In this document: piece by piece, positions 7,255 through 15,370 of the stretch | Layout: each line of letters opens with the position of its first letter | Numbering within the stretch: position 1 is the stretch's first letter | From: Flavobacterium yafengii | Lineage (GTDB): Bacteria > Bacteroidota > Bacteroidia > Flavobacteriales > Flavobacteriaceae | DNA: 64,000 nt | Assembly (NCBI RefSeq): GCF_030010375.1 | Contig: NZ_JASCRY010000001.1 | Location: 1,612,001 to 1,676,000 of the forward strand | Reading direction: 5' to 3' | Translations under genes and position numbers: made by a program | Notes under the pieces: model-generated | The model's database searches: none | What the model was told of the DNA's origin: nothing | Seen by the model: the letters and a program-made list of their open reading frames with translations, nothing else

Positions 7255-9675
7255 TTACATTAGAATTTTTCTTTTTGTTTTCTTTTCTGCTTCCAAAATA
7301 TTTTCAATTCCTTTTATTAGAGCATCTGGATTAAACGAGATACTGTCAATGCCTTCGTTCACTAAAAATTTGGCAAATTGAGGGAGATCGCTCGGAGCTT
7401 GTCCGCACAATCCCACTTTTATTTCAAAACGTTTGGCAACCCGAATCGTTTCTTTAATTAAAGATTTGACAGCAGGATTTTCTTCGCTGAACAAATAACT
7501 TACCAGTGCGGAATCGCGGTCTAAACCTAATGTGAGTTGAGTTAAATCATTGGAACCAATAGAAAATCCGTCAAAGAGTTTTGCAAATTCATCGGCCATT
7601 AATACATTACTCGGAATCTCAATCATGACATATACCTGTAATCCGTTGATGCCTTGCACCAATCCGTTTTTAGACATTTCGGTAAGTACATTTTCACCTT
7701 CTTCAACGGTTCTGCAAAAAGGAATCATCAGTTTTACATTGTGCAGTCCCATTTCGTTTCGTACTTTTTTCATGGCTTCGCATTCTAAAGCAAACCCTTT
7801 TCGATAAAAATCACTGTAATAACGCGAGGCACCACGGAAACCAATCATGGGATTTTCCTCATCTGGCTCGTAATATTTCCCTCCGATGAGGTTGGCATAT
7901 TCGTTACTTTTAAAATCACTCATTCGAACAATAACCTCTTTTGGATAAAAAGCGGCGGCAACAATTGCTACAGCTTCAGCCAGTTTATCAATGAAATAAT
8001 TTTTAGGATCTTCATAGCCTTTCGTTAATGCCGCTATTTCGGCGATAATCTTCTCATCTGTTATTTTTTCAGGTTCGCACAGCGCCAACGGATGAATTTT
8101 GATAGTATTCGAAATGGCAAATTCCATTCGCATCAAACCCACGCCCTGATTGGGATAATGGCTTAATTCAAAAGCTCTTTCCGGATCAGCAAGAATAAGC
8201 ATGGGAGCTGTTTTTGGCATTTCAAGTTTGCTGAAATCCTGTTTTGATACTTCCCATTTCAATTTTCCTTCGTAAATATTTCCTTCTTTGCCTTCGGCAC
8301 AGGAAACGGTAATTTCCTGACCATTTTTTATTACAGAAGTGGCATCTCCGCAGCCTACAACCGCAACAGTTCCTAATTCTCGAGCAACAATCGCGGCATG
8401 GCTGGTGCGTCCGCCTTTATTGGTGATAATTGCCGAAGCTCTTTTCATAATAGGATCCCAATCCGGATTAGTCAAATCCGTTACTATAATTTCTCCATTT
8501 TGCAATAAATTCCCTTCTTGCGGACTGTTTAGAATACGCGCTTTTCCGGAAGCAATTTTATCGCCAAGTGCAATTCCTTGCGTCAAAAGAGTACTTTTTT
8601 CTATGAGTTTGTAAATTTCCCGAACTTGTTTATTCGCTTTTCCATGAACCGTTTCGGGACGAGCCTGAACAATATAGAGTTGGTTGTTCAAACCGTCTTT
8701 TGCCCATTCAATATCCATTGGTTTTTTATAATGTTTTTCAATTTTAGAACACCATTGGGAGAGTTGAACGACTTCTTTATCATTGAGCGAAAACTGATTT
8801 TGTTTTTCGAAAGAAGTATCGGTATTCACTATGGTGTTTTCTGCCGATGAACTTTCTGATTTTTCAGCATAAATCATCGTGAATTCTTTTCTTCCGCACT
8901 GTCTTTTCAGAATGGGATTCAAATCCTGATTTTCTAAAGTAGGTTTAAAGACCATCCATTCATCAGGAGTCACGGTTCCTTGAACAATATTTTCGCCCAA
9001 ACCCCAACACCCATTGATGATGATGGTGTTTTCGAAACCGCTGTCAGGATCTATGGTAAACGCAACTCCTGACGATGCTTTATCGCTTCGAACCATTTGC
9101 TGTACGCCAACAGAAATGGCAATGTCTAATGCGGCAAAACCCATGTCATGACGGTATTTGATGGCTCGATCTGTAAATAAGGATACAAAACAGCGGTGAA
9201 CGGCATCCAATAATTGCACATCACCGTTGATATTTAAAAACGATTGCATTTGTCCTGCAAAACTCGCTGTTGGTAAATCTTCGGACGTAGCACTGCTTCG
9301 CACGGCCACATCAAGGGTATTGCTGTTGCATTGTTTGCTAAGGGATAGGTAGGCAGCGTAAATTTCATCCCGAATTTCGTCTGGAATAGCAGCAGTTAAA
9401 ATAAGGTTTCTGGCTTTTTCTCCAATAGAAGAAAGATTGGAATAGTGTTCTGTATCTAATGAAAACAATAAATCTGTCAATGGTTTCTCCAGATTATTCA
9501 TTTTCCTGAAAAGGCGATATCCTTCAGCAGTAACTGCAAATCCATTAGGAATACTAATCCCTATTGGATTAAGCTGATTGTACATTTCGCCTAAAGAAGC
9601 GTTTTTGCCACCAACTTTACCAATGGCATCAATACCAATTTGGTCAAAAAACAGTATGTATTTGTACTTCCCCAT
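7255..9675 (-). CDS. ppsA: Phosphoenolpyruvate synthase
   Basis: The enzyme converts pyruvate and ATP to PEP, AMP and phosphate. The N-terminal ATP-grasp-like PPDK domain spans about 15-345 (VGGKNASLGE, VRSSATSEDLP, ARPET). The swivelling phospho-His domain has TSHAAIVAREL with His426, and the C-terminal PEP-binding TIM barrel is at about 480-800, with GSNDLTQLTLG and GLCGQAP holding the catalytic Cys. Length 806 is normal for PpsA. As first gene of the nine-gene run it probably carries the promoter, in the 437-base gap upstream. Paired with LDH and E1 genes it points to control of the PEP/pyruvate node. Confidence 0.95.
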   Translation of the reverse strand: MGKYKYILFFDQIGIDAIGKVGGKNASLGEMYNQLNPIGISIPNGFAVTAEGYRLFRKMNNLEKPLTDLLFSLDTEHYSNLSSIGEKARNLILTAAIPDEIRDEIYAAYLSLSKQCNSNTLDVAVRSSATSEDLPTASFAGQMQSFLNINGDVQLLDAVHRCFVSLFTDRAIKYRHDMGFAALDIAISVGVQQMVRSDKASSGVAFTIDPDSGFENTIIINGCWGLGENIVQGTVTPDEWMVFKPTLENQDLNPILKRQCGRKEFTMIYAEKSESSSAENTIVNTDTSFEKQNQFSLNDKEVVQLSQWCSKIEKHYKKPMDIEWAKDGLNNQLYIVQARPETVHGKANKQVREIYKLIEKSTLLTQGIALGDKIASGKARILNSPQEGNLLQNGEIIVTDLTNPDWDPIMKRASAIITNKGGRTSHAAIVARELGTVAVVGCGDATSVIKNGQEITVSCAEGKEGNIYEGKLKWEVSKQDFSKLEMPKTAPMLILADPERAFELSHYPNQGVGLMRMEFAISNTIKIHPLALCEPEKITDEKIIAEIAALTKGYEDPKNYFIDKLAEAVAIVAAAFYPKEVIVRMSDFKSNEYANLIGGKYYEPDEENPMIGFRGASRYYSDFYRKGFALECEAMKKVRNEMGLHNVKLMIPFCRTVEEGENVLTEMSKNGLVQGINGLQVYVMIEIPSNVLMADEFAKLFDGFSIGSNDLTQLTLGLDRDSALVSYLFSEENPAVKSLIKETIRVAKRFEIKVGLCGQAPSDLPQFAKFLVNEGIDSISFNPDALIKGIENILEAEKKTKRKILM

Positions 9676-10112
9676 TTCGTATGTTTTTTTAGTATAAACA
9701 GACCATTATCGGTATGCTAGATTATAAACAATAGAAAATTACTGGGGCGGATTTTTAGTTAATAGGATAGTAAATTTTGTAATGCTGAAGTAGGTTTGAA
9801 ATTTACATATCAAGTTTAAAAGATGAGGTAGTAGGTGTTCCTGCCTGTTTAAACCAATACTGTAAATTTAAACAAATAATTATTTTATTGGTACAAAAAA
9901 ATACTTTTTTTTTGATATTTTTTATTTTAAGTATTTAGTAAACAGCTATTTGTGTTTTTATTTCGTTTCAGGTAATGCAAGTTGGAACTCAGTGCAGAAT
10001 GGTGCTGTTTTGGATTAAAATTTAAATCTTTATTGAATTATCCACACATAACGATTTCTATTTAGTGGATACTAAACAGAGTGATAATTCCTTGCAGATG
10101 AAGTGTAGAAGA
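9676..10112. other. Gene-free gap upstream of ppsA
   Basis: This 437-base AT-rich spacer has no ORF with protein-like composition. It must hold the ppsA promoter and the terminator of the gene at 10113, but I cannot find a clean TAnnTTTG box or a strong hairpin. An 8-base inverted repeat (AAATTTAC at 9799-9806, GTAAATTT at 9863-9870) could be chance in such AT-rich DNA. Confidence 0.5.
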
Positions 10113-10559
10113 TTATTTTGGATTATACAAGTGGATGGATTGCCCCACTAATTTCCATTGTCCTTTTATTTTTTCTAATAATCGAATTTCATAGGAGAAG
10201 GTTTTTTTACCATCCTTAGCAGTTGATTCTTCGTCATGGCTTACCCACGCACTATTCCCATTAATACTCATTTTATAGTTTGTATTTACAGAGAAACCAC
10301 CATTGCCCATAGCGTTAGGATTTGTGTTAATCATAGCAGTTGGCGGAATATCCAGTGTAACTCCGTCTGCAGTCGAAATTAATATTCGGCTGTACGGTTG
10401 AATGTGCCAGCACTCCGTATGACCTTTACTATCGGCAGCTCTCCATGTTGCGGACTCTTTTTCAAGTAGTTTTTTTATAACTGCAGCTTCATCAATCTTC
10501 TGGCTGTAACTTGCCATGTTGATAATTAGGATAAGAAAAAAAGATGCTGTCCACTTCAT
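10113..10559 (-). CDS. Secreted NTF2-like (DUF4440/SnoaL-like) protein
   Basis: The 148-residue protein has a Sec signal peptide at about 1-19 (hydrophobic FFLILIINMAS, then SYSQ). The mature part begins with an amphipathic helix containing KKLLEKESATWRAAD and ends in strands with WKLVGQSIHLYNPK, the pattern of the cone-shaped NTF2-like fold common in small exported Bacteroidota proteins. No catalytic residues can be assigned. It stands alone with gaps on both sides. The family call is by pattern only. Confidence 0.65.
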   Translation of the reverse strand: MKWTASFFLILIINMASYSQKIDEAAVIKKLLEKESATWRAADSKGHTECWHIQPYSRILISTADGVTLDIPPTAMINTNPNAMGNGGFSVNTNYKMSINGNSAWVSHDEESTAKDGKKTFSYEIRLLEKIKGQWKLVGQSIHLYNPK

Positions 10560-10670
10560 ATTGTTCGTGTTTTTTGGTTTTGATTAATCGTCTTGCTCGT
10601 TTTAATGCTAATTAGAGTAAATATATTATTTTATAACATAAAAACAAACTACTGTTCAGTTGTTTGCAGT

Positions 10671-11162
10671 TTAGTGCAGTTGTTTAATTGTGGTTTTGAA
10701 CTTTTGAATTTGTCTCCTGTGGCGTAAAATATGAACTATTGCATGTTCCATTAATTGTTCTATGTCGTAAAGTTGTCCCCAAGAAGTCCTAATTTTCTTT
10801 GATGCCTCACATTCTTCAAGTGCATCATCCTCAATAATTGCAAATGTTTCCTGTGTGAATTTTAGAACGTTATCTAAATCATTTATATAGTCAACAATAG
10901 AACTCCGATTTACTTTTTCGGGACGGATGCTATTTTTGTTTTTAAAATTCAGAATGTAAACACAATAGGAATATCCTGAACTCACCACATGGGAAAGTAT
11001 CGTTTGAATGGATTTACAATCAGGATTTTTGGTCTCTTGATCTACTGTAAATATTAGGTCATCTTGGGAAATTTCTTGAATTACGTACTGCAATTCTATG
11101 ATTGCTTTTTCATATTCGGCTAATAATGCACTAACCGCGTTTTGATTGTTTTTATCGTTCAT
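10671..11162 (-). CDS. DinB-like four-helix protein
   Basis: From the ATG at 11162 (MNDKNNQNAVSALL) the protein is 163 residues, a normal DinB/YfiT-like length. An ORF extension to 11258 adds a hydrophobic stretch unlikely to be native. Expected metal-binding His positions of the four-helix bundle appear as SHVVSSGYSY in helix 2 and MEHAIVHILRHRRQI in the last helix. DinB-like proteins are metal-dependent transferases or lyases, often thiol-related; the substrate cannot be deduced. It is separated from the LOG-family gene by about 120 bases and is in the same direction. Confidence 0.75.
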   Translation of the reverse strand: MNDKNNQNAVSALLAEYEKAIIELQYVIQEISQDDLIFTVDQETKNPDCKSIQTILSHVVSSGYSYCVYILNFKNKNSIRPEKVNRSSIVDYINDLDNVLKFTQETFAIIEDDALEECEASKKIRTSWGQLYDIEQLMEHAIVHILRHRRQIQKFKTTIKQLH

Positions 11163-11279
11163 CTGTAGACTTAGTTTGAATACGGCGGCATAATTTATGA
11201 GAAATATTAAACAGAGACCTAAAGTAGAATAACAGCTTTTTTTATAAAAGCGAAACAATTAAAGTTGTTTGCCTCTTAA

Positions 11280-11861
11280 TTATTCATTTCCTTTTTTAAT
11301 CCATTTTCCAACTTCGGGAGCGACATAATTTTCCATTTTGTCAAGTAAATCTGCCGCATTATCACTTACCAGTATCATTTGCTGATTGGTTGGTTTTAGA
11401 AAACCTTTATCGACCATGTTTGCAACAAATTCCAGCAGCAAATCATAAAAGCCATCGACATTCAAAATTCCGATTGGCTTTTTATGCAGTCCAAGTTGCG
11501 CCCAAGTCAGCATTTCGAAAAATTCTTCCAGAGTTCCAAATCCGCCAGGCAAAGCAATTATGCCATCGCTAAGTTCATTCATTTTGGTTTTTCTCTCATG
11601 CATGCTTTCCACAATGAATAATTCAGTCAATCTATCGTGTGCGATTTCTTTGCTCATCAGAAAACTTGGCAAAACACCAAATACTTTTCCGTTATGATTT
11701 AAGACGCCATCTGCAACACTTCCCATAAGACCTACTTTTGCGCCCCCGTACACTAATTCATAATTATTTTCGGCCATTATTTGTCCAAGTTTGAAAGCTT
11801 GAATTTCATAATTTTTTTCGTTTCCAAAACTGGATCCACAAAAGACAGTAATTCTTTTCAT
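11280..11861 (-). CDS. LOG family protein (TIGR00730), cytokinin riboside 5'-monophosphate phosphoribohydrolase-like
   Basis: The 193-residue Rossmann-type protein carries the LOG signature PGGFGTLEE at 105-113 and the earlier MHERKTKM helix, both part of the nucleotide-hydrolysing site. Enzymes of this family cleave AMP or isopentenyl-AMP to the free base and ribose 5-phosphate. CGSSFG at 8-13 is the phosphate-binding loop. Upstream lies an attC-like site (11912-12004), so this gene marks the left edge of the cassette-like region. The physiological substrate is unknown in bacteria of this group. Confidence 0.9.
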   Translation of the reverse strand: MKRITVFCGSSFGNEKNYEIQAFKLGQIMAENNYELVYGGAKVGLMGSVADGVLNHNGKVFGVLPSFLMSKEIAHDRLTELFIVESMHERKTKMNELSDGIIALPGGFGTLEEFFEMLTWAQLGLHKKPIGILNVDGFYDLLLEFVANMVDKGFLKPTNQQMILVSDNAADLLDKMENYVAPEVGKWIKKGNE

Positions 11862-11911
11862 GTATAAAATGTTTCTTATTTATTTGATAGTTTGTAGGAA
11901 GACTAATTTTA

Positions 11912-12004
11912 GCCAATTATAAACATAGCCTAAAATGGAATTCATAGCTTTTATTGAAGGAAAAAACTGCTCAAGCTATTGCGCTAAATCGCTGTTATAA
12001 CCAG
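11912..12004 (-). other. attC-like recombination site A
   Basis: Read on the minus strand, the spacer begins CTGGTTATAACAGC just after the stop of the 12013 gene. The plus-strand core GCTGTTATAACC is at 11991-12002. A possible distal half-site GTTTATAA is at 11917-11924. The outer arm matches the start of the downstream-bounded gene unit (GTTGTAACCAT at 12491-12501) at 9 of 11 positions after complementing, as expected for the two ends of one integron cassette. The distal end is less certain than in sites B and C. Confidence 0.5.
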
Positions 12005-12012
12005 TTTTTTTA

Positions 12013-12477
12013 TTAATCAACAATTTCTATTTTATTTACTTCAGAAACCTTTCCATTTTTAAAAGTCAACTTTAAACTATTGAATTGCCAACCAAATCTT
12101 GCACCAGACATACCTAAGTCATACGTCCAAACATCTGAAGTTTTGGTGTCTGGTTTTCCGATAAGCTTGACTATTTGAGTTTTATTTTTATTCTTCAATA
12201 TCTCGCTTTCTACTATATCGTCACGCATTTCAAATCTGCCATTTTTATCAGCAAACCATTTTTGTTCGTCAAAATCATATTGCGGTTCATAAAACAAAAA
12301 ACTAAAGAATGCGATTACAAGAATCAAATATGAAACCGGTGCTAAAAAAATTGCTCCAATAATTGATATTCTTGTTCTACTTTTCGAATCTTTAATGTAT
12401 TTTTTCAGAATCCACTTCAATCCAAAATAAATTAAAATTCCAAGTATCAGAATAATGATTGGTACTTCTAAACTCAT
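12013..12477 (-). CDS. Small membrane protein with a C-terminal beta domain, cassette-like gene
   Basis: The 154-residue protein has two N-terminal hydrophobic helices (about 4-24 and 37-66) and a soluble C-terminal part whose pattern (KTQIVKLIGKPD...WTYDLG...LTFKNGKVSEV) resembles the small SmpA/OmlA-like beta-alpha domain, in which LGxPD and the last strand LxFxxGKV are typical. I cannot name a specific function. The gene lies between attC-like sites A and B; the unit from 11924 to 12500 has matching ends. It has no operon partner, as expected of a cassette gene. Confidence 0.7.
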   Translation of the reverse strand: MSLEVPIIILILGILIYFGLKWILKKYIKDSKSRTRISIIGAIFLAPVSYLILVIAFFSFLFYEPQYDFDEQKWFADKNGRFEMRDDIVESEILKNKNKTQIVKLIGKPDTKTSDVWTYDLGMSGARFGWQFNSLKLTFKNGKVSEVNKIEIVD

Positions 12478-12492
12478 TCGCTCAAAAAAAAT

Positions 12493-12630
12493 GGTTACAA
12501 CGTTCCGTTACTAAAGCTGGTTTGAAACTAAAAGCACAAATGCTCAATTAAACACCAATGCCAAATATACGCACAAATGTTCAATTAAGCACTTCAGCCC
12601 CAACATTGCAAAACCGCTGTTATAGGCTAT
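12493..12630 (-). other. attC-like recombination site B
   Basis: On the minus strand it starts CCATAGCCTATAACAGCGG (plus-strand core GCTGTTATAGGC at 12616-12627) and ends CGGAACGTTGTAACC (12493-12507), with a putative crossover between 12501 and 12500. Length about 138 bases is at the long end of known attC sites. Its distal arm on the plus strand, AACGTTCCGTTACTAAAGC from 12499, closely matches site C (AACGTTCTGGTACTACAGC from 16294), and both continue GGTTTG then ACTAAA. Confidence 0.6.
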
Positions 12631-12656
12631 GGTTCTTGTAGCTTACATCTTTCTCG

Positions 12657-13121
12657 TTACTTCAATTCAAAAGTAACCGTTGCATTTCCCGAACCTAAGG
12701 CAGATGCTAATCCTGTTGCATCATCTATTGTTCCCAGTTTTGTGTAGCTGTATGAGGTTGAAAAAGATTGGTAGAAAAGTACTAAAGTTTTTGAGCCGTA
12801 AAGCATTAAGTTGCCATTTTTTATTATTCCGGGATTGGAAGAATTTGTCGGAAGACTATTTGGAAAATCATAAAACTTTTCGTTGCCGTTTAGCTCCGTC
12901 ATATTTATAGTTAAAGGCAACATTTGCTTAAAGGCTTTTGCGGAATTATTGTCCAAAAGCATAGCAGTAAACGTTTGAGAATTGACCGTTATTTTGATTT
13001 TTTCATTTGCCATAGGTTTGTTGTTTTCTATGTTAATATTGTCATCGTCTTTATTGCAAGAAGTTGCACTACTCACAAGAAACGACATCAATGTTAATAG
13101 TATGAAAAACGATTGTTTCAT
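12657..13121 (-). CDS. Lipoprotein with cyclophilin-like fold domain
   Basis: The signal peptide ends in a lipobox SSATSC with Cys22. The mature part from about 40 starts KIKITVNSQTFTAMLLDN and proceeds through LPLTINMTELNGNEKFYDFP and a GSKTLVLFYQSF strand, the pattern of the bacterial cyclophilin_like (PF18050-type) domain. No prolyl isomerase activity is implied. It is 7 bases downstream of the exported alpha/beta hydrolase gene in the same direction and belongs to the AraC-linked block. Function unknown. Confidence 0.75.
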   Translation of the reverse strand: MKQSFFILLTLMSFLVSSATSCNKDDDNINIENNKPMANEKIKITVNSQTFTAMLLDNNSAKAFKQMLPLTINMTELNGNEKFYDFPNSLPTNSSNPGIIKNGNLMLYGSKTLVLFYQSFSTSYSYTKLGTIDDATGLASALGSGNATVTFELK

Positions 13122-13128
13122 ATTGGTT

Positions 13129-14175
13129 TTATTTTAAATTTTTCTTGAAAAAATCTTCTAATTTATCAAAAGGAATTACATCCACCTTATCATACAAATC
13201 AACGTGAACGGCGTTTGGTATAATCATTAATTCTTTGGGTTTGGCTGCCAAATTATAGATGTCTTCGCTCATATATCGTGAATGCGCATTTTCGCCAGCA
13301 ATTAACAGCATTGGTCTTGGTGAGATTTCTTTCAGATGCGCTAAAATTTGCATATTCGTCAATCCAATGGCAGAAGTATTTGCCCAAGCTCCATTTGAAT
13401 TGATAGAACGAGAATGAAAACCACGTGGCGTTTTATAATAATCAAAATATTCTTTGATGAATTGTGGTTCATCTCCGTTTAATTTATCAGGATTTGGTTG
13501 AGCACCGTACTTTGGTTTTCCGTTTTCGGCATCTTCCCATCGCTGTAAGCTCAATGTTTCTAACGTTTTTGTGCGTTCTGCAATGGTTACTTTATCATTG
13601 TATCCGTTTGCATTCACTCTCGGAATATCGTACATACTTGTTGTAGCAACGGCTTTCACTCTTTTATCAACCGCAACAGCGTTCAATGCAAAACCACCAA
13701 AACCACAAATCCCAATGATACCGATTTTATTTCTGTCCACATTTTTTTGAAGTCCTAAAAAATCAACTGCAGCACTAAAATCTTCTGTGTTGATGTCAGA
13801 TGAAGCAATATTACGAGGTTCGCCGCCGCTTTCGCCTGTGTAAGATGGGTCGAATGCCACCACTGCAAAACCACGTTCTGCCATTTGATTGGCATACAAG
13901 CCAGATGATTGTTCTTTTACCGCTCCGAAAGGTCCGCTGATTGCCAAAGCAGCTAATTTTTCAGTTCCTGCATTTTTTGGAAGGTATAAATCGCCTGAAA
14001 GTGTAATGCCATAACGATTTTTGAAGCTTACTTTTTGACGGGTTACTTTATCGCTTAATTTAAAAGTATAGTATTCTGTTGTTTCCATTTTTTCTGATTT
14101 CGACTTTCGGTTTTGTGCAAATGTTTGCCCGACAGTCATTAGAAATGCAATTGCGATTATTATTTTATTTTTCAT
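13129..14175 (-). CDS. Exported alpha/beta hydrolase, dienelactone-hydrolase-like
   Basis: The 348-residue protein has a signal peptide of about 20 residues (ending TFAQ). The nucleophile elbow reads GICGFGG with Cys157 in place of the usual Ser, as in dienelactone hydrolases and the YcjY-like group. The acid region follows, and the likely catalytic His is in NAVHVDLYD near 326. GPFGAVKEQ near 81-89 is the oxyanion region. It is followed at 7 bases by the cyclophilin-like lipoprotein and preceded at 15 bases by the cupin gene. Substrate unknown. Confidence 0.85.
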   Translation of the reverse strand: MKNKIIIAIAFLMTVGQTFAQNRKSKSEKMETTEYYTFKLSDKVTRQKVSFKNRYGITLSGDLYLPKNAGTEKLAALAISGPFGAVKEQSSGLYANQMAERGFAVVAFDPSYTGESGGEPRNIASSDINTEDFSAAVDFLGLQKNVDRNKIGIIGICGFGGFALNAVAVDKRVKAVATTSMYDIPRVNANGYNDKVTIAERTKTLETLSLQRWEDAENGKPKYGAQPNPDKLNGDEPQFIKEYFDYYKTPRGFHSRSINSNGAWANTSAIGLTNMQILAHLKEISPRPMLLIAGENAHSRYMSEDIYNLAAKPKELMIIPNAVHVDLYDKVDVIPFDKLEDFFKKNLK

Positions 14176-14190
14176 CTTAATTTTTTTTAA

Positions 14191-14682
14191 TTATTTTTTA
14201 TTTGCAGAATATTGTTCATCTGTTACTGCTTCTTTCCATTCCACAATGCCTTTTTCGGTATTGGGAATAATGTACAATTGCTGTAAACCCACATCAGCAC
14301 TTGCTCCGTGCCAATGTCTTACGTTGGGCGGACATTTTATTACATCGCCTTTTTTTATGATTTCAATAGGTTTTCCTTCTATTTGATGGTAACCAATTCC
14401 GTCTGTTATGATCAAAATTTGACCGGCAGGATGACTGTGCCAATTGCTTCTTGCTCCTGGTTCGAAATACACATTACCAATGGCTGTTGTGAATGTGCTG
14501 TCTGCATCTACCAGACCAATAAAGTATGCATTTCCTGTGAATAGATCTTTTGAGCCTAATTCTCCTTTCGGAAAAATAGCTTCCAATTCCTGTTTTGTAT
14601 TTTCCATTTTTTCTTTGTTTTGATTGCAAGACAATAACATCGCCGATGTGATGATTGCCAGTGTGATTTGTACAATTTTCAT
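14191..14682 (-). CDS. Cupin-domain lipoprotein
   Basis: From the ATG at 14682 the protein begins MKIVQITLAIITSAMLLSC, a clear lipoprotein signal with Cys19. An upstream in-frame extension to 14754 lies inside the neighbouring acetyltransferase gene and was rejected. The cupin metal site is visible as WHSHPAGQ (His82, His84, Gln88) with His123 and/or His125 in RHWHG. This is the carboxymuconolactone-decarboxylase-associated type of cupin often found with AraC regulators and hydrolases. The gene overlaps nothing essential and its start sits within 2 bases of the acetyltransferase stop. Confidence 0.85.
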   Translation of the reverse strand: MKIVQITLAIITSAMLLSCNQNKEKMENTKQELEAIFPKGELGSKDLFTGNAYFIGLVDADSTFTTAIGNVYFEPGARSNWHSHPAGQILIITDGIGYHQIEGKPIEIIKKGDVIKCPPNVRHWHGASADVGLQQLYIIPNTEKGIVEWKEAVTDEQYSANKK

Positions 14683-14683
14683 A

Positions 14684-15256
14684 TTAATTAGTTGAATTGA
14701 TTTCTTTAATAATTTTTGCAGGAGTTCCACCCACGATGGTATTGTCGGGAACATCTTTTGAAACCACCGAACCTGCTGCTACGATTGCATTTTCACCAAT
14801 AGTTACGCCTTGTAAAATGGTTGCATTTGCACCAATCCAAGCATTTTTTTTGATGTGAATAGGTTTTGGAATTAAAGAATGTCGGTCTTCTATTGCGGTG
14901 GGATGTCCTTCGGTTAATAAACTCACTTTCGGAGCAATTAACACGTTGTCTTCTATTGTAATTCCGCCTAAATCCAAAAACACACAATCGAAGTTGATGA
15001 ATACATTTTTGCCGATTTTGGTATGCTTTCCGTAATTGATGTGCAACGGAGTAAATACGGTAACGCTCTCGTCAATTTCTGTTCCTGTAATTTGACTTAA
15101 AAAGCTTCTGATTTCTTCGGGTTCAGTTGCATTATTCATTTGAATTACAAGCTTTTTTGTGGCAAAAGATGCTTCACGCATTTTATAACCATCTGGGTCG
15201 TTAGGTAAAATGGTTTCTCCATTGCGTAGCCGTTCAAAAATATCTATTGTCTTCAT
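14684..15256 (-). CDS. Sugar O-acetyltransferase, left-handed beta-helix (Maa/LacA-like)
   Basis: The 190-residue protein has the Maa N-terminal domain (GETILPNDPDGYKMREAS) followed by hexapeptide repeats (IGENAIVAAGSVVSKDVPDN). The active-site region reads LTEGHPT, with the catalytic His as in maltose/galactoside acetyltransferases. The final GGTPAKIIKEI is typical. It is the first gene of the minus-strand block and is divergent from the AraC regulator, with a TAACTTTG box 22 bases before its ATG. The acceptor is unknown. Confidence 0.9.
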   Translation of the reverse strand: MKTIDIFERLRNGETILPNDPDGYKMREASFATKKLVIQMNNATEPEEIRSFLSQITGTEIDESVTVFTPLHINYGKHTKIGKNVFINFDCVFLDLGGITIEDNVLIAPKVSLLTEGHPTAIEDRHSLIPKPIHIKKNAWIGANATILQGVTIGENAIVAAGSVVSKDVPDNTIVGGTPAKIIKEINSTN

Positions 15257-15277
15257 TGCCTTACTTACTTTATACTA

Positions 15278-15285
15278 CAAAGTTA
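15278..15285 (-). promoter_or_regulatory. Candidate -7 box for the acetyltransferase block
   Basis: CAAAGTTA on the plus strand reads TAACTTTG on the minus strand, fitting the Bacteroidetes TAnnTTTG consensus. It lies 22 bases before the ATG at 15256. A clear -33 TTG is missing. Confidence 0.45.
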
Positions 15286-15342
15286 AAAGCATTTTAAAAG
15301 TGTTATGTTACATTTATGGCTCAATTAATGTCAAATATTACT

Positions 15343-15350
15343 TATCTTTG
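15343..15350 (+). promoter_or_regulatory. Candidate -7 box for the AraC-type regulator
   Basis: TATCTTTG fits TAnnTTTG and lies 20 bases before the ATG at 15371. The divergent box for the acetyltransferase is 57 bases away, so one regulator site in between could control both directions. Confidence 0.5.
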
Positions 15351-15370
15351 TTTAAGGTTTCTTTATTTAA

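Noticed and set aside
9799..9870. 8-bp inverted repeat in the ppsA upstream gap
   Set aside because: Chance is likely in such AT-rich sequence; no hairpin loop or run supports it.
14683..14754. N-terminal extension of the cupin protein
   Set aside because: Lies inside the acetyltransferase gene and destroys the lipoprotein signal.
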